NCBI GenBank assembly: GCA_002394525.1
Contig: DGUF01000253.1
Coordinates: 1-12,073 of the forward strand
From: Lachnospiraceae bacterium UBA4317
GTDB taxonomy: Bacteria; Bacillota_A; Clostridia; Lachnospirales; Lachnospiraceae
DNA length: 12,073 nucleotides
Reading direction: 5' to 3'
This document shows positions 7,039 through 12,073 of the stretch, piece after piece. Under the pieces are notes generated by a model. That model was not told the DNA's origin, did not search any database, and saw only the letters and a program-made list of their open reading frames with translations. A program made the translations under genes and the position numbers. Position 1 is the first letter of the stretch, and each line of letters begins with the position of its first letter.

Positions 7039-7067
7039 ATTGTATCAAAGCATTTTCAGCATGTCAA
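7039..7067 (-). promoter_or_regulatory. Near-consensus sigma-A promoter for tetR-adaptor-RND
   Basis: On the minus strand TTGACA (7067-7062), a 17-nt spacer, and TACAAT (7044-7039). The -35 is perfect and the -10 has five of six matches. Predicted transcript start is near 7032, giving a leader of about 165 nt before tetR. The -35 begins 2 nt after the hairpin at 7070-7111. No other comparable promoter was found before the adaptor gene, so it likely drives the whole efflux unit. Confidence 0.8.
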
Positions 7068-7069
7068 GA

Positions 7070-7111
7070 AAGAGGTGTTTTCTGTGCGATTTTTCACAAA
7101 AAACACCTCTT
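7070..7111 (-). terminator. Long hairpin, probable terminator of the lipoprotein gene
   Basis: Perfect 12-bp arms AAGAGGTGTTTT (7070-7081) and AAAACACCTCTT (7100-7111). On the minus-strand RNA a U-G pair and TGTG/CACA extend it to 17 bp with an 8-nt loop, while the plus strand would have an A-C mismatch there. The tail is UCUUUCUUG, a moderate U-tract. It lies about 140 nt after the lipoprotein stop and directly before the tetR promoter. A binding site for a regulator just upstream of the -35 is the alternative. Confidence 0.55.
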
Positions 7112-7249
7112 AAACAGTCTGGTTCATTCAGGACTCACTCGCGGATCCTGGGCGCGCTGCCGCGCACACGCCCTCGAAGGACGTTTACATATCCCACTCT
7201 GAACAGCTGCCTGCGCGCCGGATACATCTGTCGGTTCGCCGCGCAGCCT

Positions 7250-8467
7250 TTATTCTTCGGACTCCTCCGCTTCCCCGGAACCCTTATAGGGCCTGTCCTC
7301 ATGGACCGTCAGGCCCGTCAGGGCCGCGATCTCCGATGCCTCGAAATGATTGGCATAATAGGCCTTCATGCGGACCTTGAGCCCATCCCGGACATAGTAA
7401 TAGCCCTTCCTGAGCTTTCCCTCGGAATCGTTGAAGCCGCTCAGGTCATTGAAGTCATAGGAGATCTCGATCGTCTTTCCGTCGGGCGCCTTGAAGGCGT
7501 AGTGCCAGGCATTTCCCGACACCTTGACCCCCTCCCTGGTCAGGAGCTCGTAGAGGGTCCCGAAGCTGATCCCGGCATATCTGGGGTTTCCGATCAGGCC
7601 CTCATAGTAGATGCGGCCGTTTTCATCCGCCGTTTCCGCCGGAGCGCCGGCTGTGGCGCCCTCATCCGCCCCTTCGGGGCCGTCCCCCTCGTTCTTGTAG
7701 ATCCGGACGGTGTCCGGGGCATGCACCAGGTCCTCGATCTCCTCCTGGGTGAATTCCGCCAGCCTGTCCTCAAATCGGTAGTCCAGGACGCAGGCCAGAT
7801 AATTTTTCCTCATCAGGGCAAAGGCCTCATCATTCAGGCTCCCCAGATTTCCGGTCGTATCGCCTTCTCCCGTGTCGTACTGGACCGCCTCCCGCAGGGG
7901 GTGGTAGTACTGGACGGTGTATTTGACCTTGAGGTCCGGATACCCGGCATCCTCCGCGGCCTTGCGGATACTTTTCAGTTCCTCATAGAGGTCCTGCAGG
8001 CTCTGGCCGTCCGTAAAGCGGCAGATGATCTCCGCCTGGACCAGGCCGGACTGGGAGGACTGCTTGAGATAGAGGCCCCTGGTCTCCGGTATGGCATTCT
8101 GGTCCAGCAGGTGGAGGAAGACGGAGCTGTCATAATCATCCAGGAGCTGGTTTTCCACCTCCTCCAGGGCCCAGTAATAATCGTCCAGAATGTGGAAGAC
8201 GACCCCGCTGTCCCGGTCCGTGACCGTCCACAGGTGGTCCAGGTAGCCTTCCTCGTCCTCCTGGATCTCCCGGTAGCCCTCGGAGACCTCCAGATTGCTG
8301 CGCCCGGTCAGCTTTCTGGCATAGGACCGGATATCGCTCCGGACATATTTTCTGACACAGCCGGCGGCCAGCAGCGCTATAAGGAGGAGGGGGAGGACCC
8401 CCGCCAGTCTCCGCAAAATATAAAACTGATCCCGATAATACTGATCCTGTTTTTTCATGGCTTTCAT
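7250..8467 (-). CDS. Predicted lipoprotein of unknown function
   Basis: I do not recognise this 405-residue family. Residues 15-37 form a basic then hydrophobic signal (RRLAGVLPLLLIALLAAGC), predicting a lipid-anchored extracytoplasmic protein with Cys37 as the first mature residue. Residues 40-255 are an acidic, aromatic-rich mixed alpha/beta region (for example HILDDYYWALEEVENQLLDDY, 92-112). Residues 257-285 look like a flexible Gly/Ala/Glu linker. Residues 287-395 form a second region (GTLYELLTREGVKVSGNAW, then DGKTIEISYDFND). The C-terminus is acidic. No catalytic motif is visible. Start is uncertain: ATG 8467 and ATG 8458 are in frame and neither has a good ribosome binding site. It lies between the sensor kinase and the TetR efflux unit on the same strand, bounded by terminator-like hairpins, so it is probably monocistronic. 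It could be an accessory sensor for the kinase, but that is speculation. Confidence 0.8.
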   Translation of the reverse strand: MKAMKKQDQYYRDQFYILRRLAGVLPLLLIALLAAGCVRKYVRSDIRSYARKLTGRSNLEVSEGYREIQEDEEGYLDHLWTVTDRDSGVVFHILDDYYWALEEVENQLLDDYDSSVFLHLLDQNAIPETRGLYLKQSSQSGLVQAEIICRFTDGQSLQDLYEELKSIRKAAEDAGYPDLKVKYTVQYYHPLREAVQYDTGEGDTTGNLGSLNDEAFALMRKNYLACVLDYRFEDRLAEFTQEEIEDLVHAPDTVRIYKNEGDGPEGADEGATAGAPAETADENGRIYYEGLIGNPRYAGISFGTLYELLTREGVKVSGNAWHYAFKAPDGKTIEISYDFNDLSGFNDSEGKLRKGYYYVRDGLKVRMKAYYANHFEASEIAALTGLTVHEDRPYKGSGEAEESEE

Positions 8468-8470
8468 TAA

Positions 8471-8666
8471 GAATATTGGTATCTATTCGTAACAGTTCAG
8501 GCCCACCTGAAACGCGAGCGTTTTTGCGCGACAATGCGAAGCTTTGTTTTTTGCGCAAAAACTCGAGTTCAACGGTGAAAACCGCCGCGCGCAAGCGCAT
8601 CGGAATGCGGTTTTCGCAAGTATCTGTTCAGGACCCTGTGGGGGTCTGAACAGATACGAATATTGG
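8471..8666. mobile_element. Candidate MITE-like element or palindromic intergenic repeat
   Basis: A 9-bp direct repeat GAATATTGG (8471-8479 and 8658-8666) flanks a 178-nt segment. Its ends carry an imperfect inverted repeat: TATTCGTAACAGTTCAG (8484-8500) against CTGAACAGATACGAATA (8646-8662), 15 of 17 matching. Inside are several hairpins: TTCAGG/CCTGAA (8496-8511), an imperfect stem around 8515-8565, GAAAACCGC/GCGGTTTTC (8577-8585 with 8607-8615), and GTATCTGTTCAG/CTGAACAGATAC (8620-8631 with 8646-8657). There is no coding capacity. The direct repeat could be a target-site duplication, but it also overlaps the inverted repeat, so this is only a candidate. Confidence 0.4.
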
Positions 8667-8675
8667 CGATGGTTG

Positions 8676-8698
8676 AAAAGGCAGGCGCGCGTCCTGCC
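8676..8698 (-). terminator. Intrinsic terminator after the sensor kinase gene
   Basis: On the minus strand GGCAGG (8698-8693), a 7-nt loop, CCTGCC (8685-8680), then TTTTC (8679-8675). It lies 12 nt after the kinase stop codon. The stem is short (6 bp) but GC-rich and correctly placed. Confidence 0.7.
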
Positions 8699-8709
8699 GG
8701 CGCAGCGGT

Positions 8710-10035
8710 CTAGGTCAGATACAGCATGACAGAGACACAGAAGAGGTCTCCCTTGGTCTCAAATTCCACGACCCCGTGATAGCGGGACACGATGTTCTTG
8801 ACCGACTCGGTCCCGATTCCGGCCCCGGAGTGCTTCATGGACCGGAACCGCCCCTTTTTGTCCTTCTCCGGAATGATCTCGTAGGTGTTGTCGATCGCGA
8901 AGGTGAGAACATTGTCCCTGGTCTGGCCGCGGACATGGATCTTTCTGTCTCCGGAGGTCTGACGCCTGCAGGCCTCGACGGCATTTTCCAGGAGGTTGCC
9001 GAAGAGGATGCTCAGGTCTGTCTTGGCGATCTTGATGTCCTCCGGGATCCCGATATTGACCTTATACTCGATTCCCTCCTCCTTTGCCTCGCGCGAGAAA
9101 TAGAGAAGGACGCCGTTGACCGTCGTGTTGCTGCAAAAGATCAGGGATTCGTCCAGCTGATACTTTTCTCCCACATCGGCCAGGTATTTTCGCAGGCCGT
9201 CCAGGTCCCCGCTGTTCAGCAGAGTCTCCATGGTGACGATGTGGTGGCGCATGTCGTGCCGGCCCTGCCTGGCCGCGCTGATTCGCTGATTGAGATCCTC
9301 ATACTGCATGACCTGCAGGGTCAGGGCATGGTTCTCCTCCCGCAGCTGCATATACTTCACATTGTCCCTGACCATCCTCAGGATCAGATAATAGATCAGA
9401 AAGGATCCCAGGTTGACGATGCCCAGGAAGAGGACATTGAAGACATTGAGGCACCAGCTCAGGGAATTGCCAGTCCCGTAAAACTCGTGCGCCCAGATCA
9501 GGTAAAAGGTCGTCGGGACCAGCCAGCTGAACTTCCAGATATAGCCCGGCTGCTGGTCCTGGGAGATGTTGTCCTTCTCCCACTTCATAAAATAGTAGAC
9601 CGGGATCAGGATCAGGGGCGAGACGATGCACAGGCACAGTGAAGCCGTCCACCTGTAGCGGTCCATGACATAGTTTGGAAAGAGAAAGCCCTCCAGGCAC
9701 TTAGTGGTGACAGATACCATATAGCCCACATTGATCAGGAGGAAGCAGAAAAAGAGCATTTTGCCCGGGTGACCGTTGATCGCGGCGACATAGAGGACCG
9801 CGATCGCGACCAGGCCCACGAGTTCCACGAGCGCCATGATAAAGGTCGTTCCGGAAAAGTAGGCGTTGACCAGACTGATGCACATCCAGATCAGGAGAAT
9901 GCCCTCAAAGAAAAAGGCAGTGACCTCAGGCGAAAAACGCCTCTTACCCCTGAAAGGATAAAAGGCGAGTATTAAAAGCGGGACGGCTCGCAGCAGGTTG
10001 AACACCACGGCCTCCATCAAGGTGAACGGCATCAT
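8710..10035 (-). CDS. Membrane sensor histidine kinase, GHKL (AgrC-like) type
   Basis: Sensor kinase of 441 residues that should phosphorylate the LytTR regulator encoded upstream. Residues 8-220 contain about six or seven hydrophobic segments (near 10-27, 41-60, 65-85, 93-111, 130-150, 170-186, 197-221), the integral-membrane sensor. A short coiled linker (225-255) leads to the phosphoacceptor box RHDMRHH, with His260 the probable site. The ATP-binding GHKL part has the N box NLLENAVEA (347-355) and the G box SGAGIGTESVKNIV (403-416). This layout is that of AgrC/ComD-type kinases, which often detect peptides, but the ligand here is unknown. The start ATG 10035 has AGAGGA 6 nt upstream (10047-10042); an upstream in-frame start at 10098 would add 21 non-conserved residues and lacks a clear site. 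It is separated from the response regulator gene by a terminator and has its own promoter-like sequence. Confidence 0.92.
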   Translation of the reverse strand: MMPFTLMEAVVFNLLRAVPLLILAFYPFRGKRRFSPEVTAFFFEGILLIWMCISLVNAYFSGTTFIMALVELVGLVAIAVLYVAAINGHPGKMLFFCFLLINVGYMVSVTTKCLEGFLFPNYVMDRYRWTASLCLCIVSPLILIPVYYFMKWEKDNISQDQQPGYIWKFSWLVPTTFYLIWAHEFYGTGNSLSWCLNVFNVLFLGIVNLGSFLIYYLILRMVRDNVKYMQLREENHALTLQVMQYEDLNQRISAARQGRHDMRHHIVTMETLLNSGDLDGLRKYLADVGEKYQLDESLIFCSNTTVNGVLLYFSREAKEEGIEYKVNIGIPEDIKIAKTDLSILFGNLLENAVEACRRQTSGDRKIHVRGQTRDNVLTFAIDNTYEIIPEKDKKGRFRSMKHSGAGIGTESVKNIVSRYHGVVEFETKGDLFCVSVMLYLT

Positions 10036-10047
10036 CTGATTTCCTCT

Positions 10048-10064
10048 TTCCGGCTCTGCCGGAA
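10048..10064 (-). promoter_or_regulatory. Hairpin abutting the kinase ribosome binding site
   Basis: TTCCGGC (10048-10054), TCT loop, GCCGGAA (10058-10064): a perfect 7-bp stem whose foot touches AGAGGA at 10047-10042. The segment CTGCCGG (10056-10062) is also complementary to CCGGCAG at 10126-10132 in the same leader, so an alternative fold is possible. A role in translation control is inferred. Confidence 0.4.
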
Positions 10065-10180
10065 TAAATGTCTGTAAAGCAGTGACAAGAGCTGTCAAGG
10101 TACGATGTTAAGATCAAAAGGTGGTCCGGCAGCCCCGTCTCGTCTCAGAGCCTTTACGCTGCTTCTGACCTCTACGCCAT

Positions 10181-10217
10181 ATTACAACAGTATACAGGGA
10201 AAACAGGCAATGCGCAA
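10181..10217 (-). promoter_or_regulatory. Probable promoter of the sensor kinase gene
   Basis: Two overlapping readings on the minus strand: TTGCGC (10217-10212), 17 nt, TATACT (10194-10189); or TTGCCT (10210-10205), 18 nt, TGTAAT (10186-10181). Each has a five-of-six -10 with a weaker -35. Position is right: after the response regulator terminator and about 150 nt before the kinase start. Confidence 0.5.
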
Positions 10218-10245
10218 GAAGGCGGCCGGCCGCCGGACGCACGGC

Positions 10246-10274
10246 AAAAAAAAGAGACAGGACTCCCTGTCTCT
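10246..10274 (-). terminator. Intrinsic terminator of the BTAD-response regulator unit
   Basis: On the minus strand AGAGACAGG (10274-10266), loop GAGT, CCTGTCTCT (10261-10253), followed by seven more T (10252-10246). A textbook rho-independent terminator 32 nt after the response regulator stop codon. Confidence 0.93.
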
Positions 10275-10284
10275 CCTGATCTTT

Positions 10285-10311
10285 ATGCTCTCTATAATGA
10301 TGCTCTCTATA
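10285..10311. repeat. 15-bp tandem duplication at the response regulator stop codon
   Basis: ATGCTCTCTATA occurs at 10285-10296 and 10300-10311, a 15-nt offset. The second copy contains the gene's stop (TAG at 10309-10307); the first copy holds another TAG in the same frame, so the stop is doubled. Confidence 0.8.
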
Positions 10312-11020
10312 CGCGCACCTGGCGGAAAAGGTAGGCCGCGTGGGCTTTGCGGATATCGGCCATCCTCCTGCGGCTGACCGGGACCTGGCAGTTCTCGGCC
10401 AGGAACACGGTGCTGTCATCGATGCGCTGGACGTATTCGAGGTTGATGATGATCCCCTTGGTGCATGTGACGAAGGAATCGTTTTTGCAGAGCAGGTCCT
10501 CCACGGCGGCCTGGCTGGCCCGCACCTTCTTTTTCCTGCCGTTCTTCAGGTAGAGGATGACTCTGTGATTGTAGTATTCGGAGTAGAGGATGTCGTGGAG
10601 CAGGCAGGTGGACTTGTCCGGCAGCTGGATGACTCTCTGCATCTCATAGTCCGCCATGTTGATGATGTCCAGGGCCTTGACGATATCCTTGTGCTCAAAG
10701 GGCTTGAGCAGGTAGTAGTCGGCCCGCAGGGAATAGCTCTCCGCGGCGAAATCGTTGCTGGTCGTCACGAAGACCACGCGGACATGCTGGTCAGTCCTGC
10801 GCACCTCGGCCGCCGCCTCGATCCCGTTGATTCCCTCCATGTATATGTCAAAAAAGAGGAGGTCATATCTGCCTGTCTCAAAGGCCTCCAGAAAGCTGCC
10901 GCCGCTCTCAAACAGGTCGATGGCATCGACCTTGTAGCCCTTTTCCCGCAGGACTGTGTCGAGCTCCCTCAGCAGGATTTCCCTGTCCTCCGGCCTGTCA
11001 TCAACGATGGCTGCCCGCAT
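10307..11020 (-). CDS. LytTR-family response regulator
   Basis: Two-domain transcription factor of 237 residues, normal for the AgrA/LytR group. The receiver domain covers residues 1-120: acidic pair Asp7-Asp8, phosphoacceptor Asp58 in LLFFDIYMEGINGIE (54-68), Thr86/Thr87 in VVFVTTSND, and Lys106 in YYLLKPF. The LytTR DNA-binding domain covers about 133-230 (DILYSEYYNHRVILYLKNG, later SFVTCTKGIIINLEYVQRI and VPVSRRRMADIR). The ATG at 11020 has GAGGTG 5 nt upstream. It starts 12 nt after the BTAD regulator stop, with the ribosome site between, so the two are cotranscribed and perhaps translationally coupled. The likely partner is the GHKL kinase encoded downstream after a terminator. Targets are unknown. 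Confidence 0.94.
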   Translation of the reverse strand: MRAAIVDDRPEDREILLRELDTVLREKGYKVDAIDLFESGGSFLEAFETGRYDLLFFDIYMEGINGIEAAAEVRRTDQHVRVVFVTTSNDFAAESYSLRADYYLLKPFEHKDIVKALDIINMADYEMQRVIQLPDKSTCLLHDILYSEYYNHRVILYLKNGRKKKVRASQAAVEDLLCKNDSFVTCTKGIIINLEYVQRIDDSTVFLAENCQVPVSRRRMADIRKAHAAYLFRQVRV

Positions 11021-11032
11021 ATTTTCACCTCA

Positions 11033-12073
11033 TTAGCTGCTCTTGCGGAAAGTCGACTTTTCGTCAGGAGAGACGCTGCTGATGTCATACTGGATGCTGA
11101 TGCGCTGGCGCCCGACGATAAAGCTGTTGTTAATGCGCTGTTCAATGATCGAACAGTCCTCCCTCGTCGTGTTGACGAGAAGGATCAGACACTGTCCCTT
11201 GCCGAAGGAGCAGATGGTATCGCCGCGGCGGACACTGCTGCAGGCGCTCTCGACCAGTCTCTCGGAGAGGCGGTCCAGAACGGAGCCCTCCTTCATGGGA
11301 TTTCCCTTGCCGTCCAGGACTGTGCAGAGCATCAGGTAGGAGGAGGTTCCGGTCCTGTCCATGAGTCTCCTGTTGGAGCGGTAGATCCCCTGGAAAACGG
11401 GATAGCTGCACAGGTAGCCGCCGCCCTTCTCGCCGTCGGAGCCCTCGAGGTCGATCTGGATGTCCTCGAGCACTGTGTGCTGATGGCTGATGCCCTTGCC
11501 CAGGTGCTCAAACCACTCGACGATCTTGCCGGAGGGATGGATTCCCAGCTCATCCAGGTAGTAGTTGACCGTGCACTCGTAGAGGCGGATGGCCTCATCG
11601 TACTTGCGCATTCTCACCAGGGCCTCCATGGTCAGGGACTCCCAGTCGGACAGGGGAGCGATCACGGACGCGTACTGGCCCAGCTCCTTCATCCGGTTGA
11701 AATCCTGCGTGTCGCGGAGGATCCTGCTGGCATTCTCGACGCATTCCGAGAACAGCTCCTCGTAGCGCATGGATTCGCGCACCGCCCAGACATTATTGGT
11801 CTGCATGGGAAGGAACTCTCCGCCGTACTGGTAGCTCGCCTTCAGATAGCAGTCCAGGCTCCTGGCCGGGTCGGTCTCCTCTTTGGCCATATTGTAGAGC
11901 TTCTCGAATTCGCGGGCGTCCTCCTCCACCTCGATCTCGTTGTTCCAGTAAAAGACGTCCTTGTCTGACAGTATATAGTTTACCTTGGGAAGGCCCGCCT
12001 TCTCAAGATATTTTTTCGCATTATAAATAACGCTCCGCAGTGAGTGATGGGCGTTGTCCACCTCTCTGTCCCC
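11033..12073 (-). CDS. BTAD (SARP/AfsR-type) regulator with degenerate GGDEF-like C-terminus, 5' end beyond window
   Basis: The frame is open to the right edge (346 codons), so the true start lies outside; the first visible residues GDREVDNAHHSLRSVIYNAKKY already lie inside the winged-helix domain. Counting from GTG 12061 as 1, residues to about 42 end that domain (YILSDKDVFYWNNEIEVEEDA is its usual exit). Residues 43-190 form a TPR-like bacterial transcriptional activator domain (FEKLYNMAKEETDPARSLDCY, later MRKYDEAIRLYECTVNYYLDELGIHPS). Residues 215-330 resemble a GGDEF fold: SVRRGDTICSFGKGQCLILLVN aligns by eye with the xRxGGDEFxxLL strand, but the catalytic signature is gone (GKGQC, about 11192-11209). 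It probably acts as a non-enzymatic regulatory or dimerisation domain. It heads a unit with the LytTR regulator. BTAD assignment is firm; the GGDEF relation is by eye. Confidence 0.85.
   Translation of the reverse strand, partial: GDREVDNAHHSLRSVIYNAKKYLEKAGLPKVNYILSDKDVFYWNNEIEVEEDAREFEKLYNMAKEETDPARSLDCYLKASYQYGGEFLPMQTNNVWAVRESMRYEELFSECVENASRILRDTQDFNRMKELGQYASVIAPLSDWESLTMEALVRMRKYDEAIRLYECTVNYYLDELGIHPSGKIVEWFEHLGKGISHQHTVLEDIQIDLEGSDGEKGGGYLCSYPVFQGIYRSNRRLMDRTGTSSYLMLCTVLDGKGNPMKEGSVLDRLSERLVESACSSVRRGDTICSFGKGQCLILLVNTTREDCSIIEQRINNSFIVGRQRISIQYDISSVSPDEKSTFRKSS

Larger units (their letters stand above)
6866..7249. other. Intergenic spacer between lipoprotein gene and tetR
   Basis: About 384 nt. 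It holds the hairpin at 7070-7111, the promoter at 7039-7067 and the tetR leader with its ribosome binding site. The leader has GC-rich short inverted repeats (for example CCCCG/CGGGG near 6940-6962). The part at 7112-7249 shows only short GC-rich stems and shares the 11-mer GCGCGCCGGAT with the adaptor leader (6034-6044 and 7213-7223). No convincing gene is present. Confidence 0.6.

Noticed and set aside
6953..8470. Plus-strand open frame of 505 codons opposite the lipoprotein gene
   Set aside because: Antisense shadow; the minus-strand reading has a signal peptide and sensible composition, the plus-strand reading does not.
8492..8500. ACAGTTCAG, a match to the LytTR half-site consensus upstream of the lipoprotein gene
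   Set aside because: Low-information motif with no second direct repeat at the usual spacing; the bases are part of the inverted-repeat ends of the candidate element.
10076..10098. TTGACA at 10098-10093 as a -35 close to the kinase start
   Set aside because: No -10 of more than three matches lies at 16-18 nt; the sequence is also part of a short TGACA/TGTCA inverted repeat.
10340..11968. Plus-strand open frame of 542 codons opposite the two regulator genes
   Set aside because: Spans two well-supported minus-strand genes and has no recognisable domain or ribosome binding site.
12059..12061. GTG at 12061 as start of the BTAD regulator
   Set aside because: The frame stays open to the edge and the residues before and after it fit the interior of a winged-helix domain, so the true start is outside the window.

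Overview
The window looks like chromosomal DNA of a GC-rich member of the Bacillota, most likely a Lachnospiraceae-type Clostridia. This is inferred from protein style (Clostridia-like HolA, LytTR/GHKL signalling pair, BTAD regulator, lipoprotein adaptor with an RND pump), strong AGGAGG-type ribosome binding sites, and sigma-A-like promoters. All convincing genes lie on the minus strand, so transcription runs from the right edge to the left edge.

In transcription order: (1) 12073-11033, a transcriptional regulator with a wHTH and BTAD (SARP/AfsR type) and a degenerate GGDEF-like C-terminus, cut by the right edge. (2) 11020-10307, a LytTR response regulator 12 nt downstream, followed by a clear intrinsic terminator. 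(3) 10035-8710, a GHKL (AgrC-like) membrane sensor kinase, apparently with its own promoter and terminator. (4) 8709-8468, a palindrome-rich spacer resembling a small mobile element with imperfect inverted ends and a flanking 9-bp direct repeat. (5) 8467-7250, an unrecognised lipoprotein. (6) 7249-6866, a spacer holding a strong hairpin and then a near-consensus promoter. (7) 6865-6338, a TetR-family repressor. (8) 6337-5986, a 350-nt leader full of inverted repeats. (9) 5985-4225, a lipoprotein HlyD/RND adaptor, and 4190-1161, an RND permease 34 nt later. (10) 1060-1, holA (DNA polymerase III delta), read from a TTG start and running off the left edge.

Two functional blocks are visible. One is a sensing block: BTAD regulator, LytTR regulator and GHKL kinase, with the lipoprotein next to it. 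The other is an efflux block: TetR, adaptor and RND pump, probably one transcription unit controlled by TetR. The housekeeping gene holA sits at the 3' end of the efflux unit with no room for an obvious promoter of its own.

The most interesting non-coding part is the leader between tetR and the adaptor gene. It has a 105-nt element closed by a perfect 17-bp inverted repeat that can refold into a competing hairpin, then twin GACATGTC palindromes 20 bp apart, then a hairpin next to the adaptor's ribosome binding site. No tRNA, rRNA, CRISPR array, transposase or phage gene was seen. Functions are read from sequence by eye; no database search was possible.
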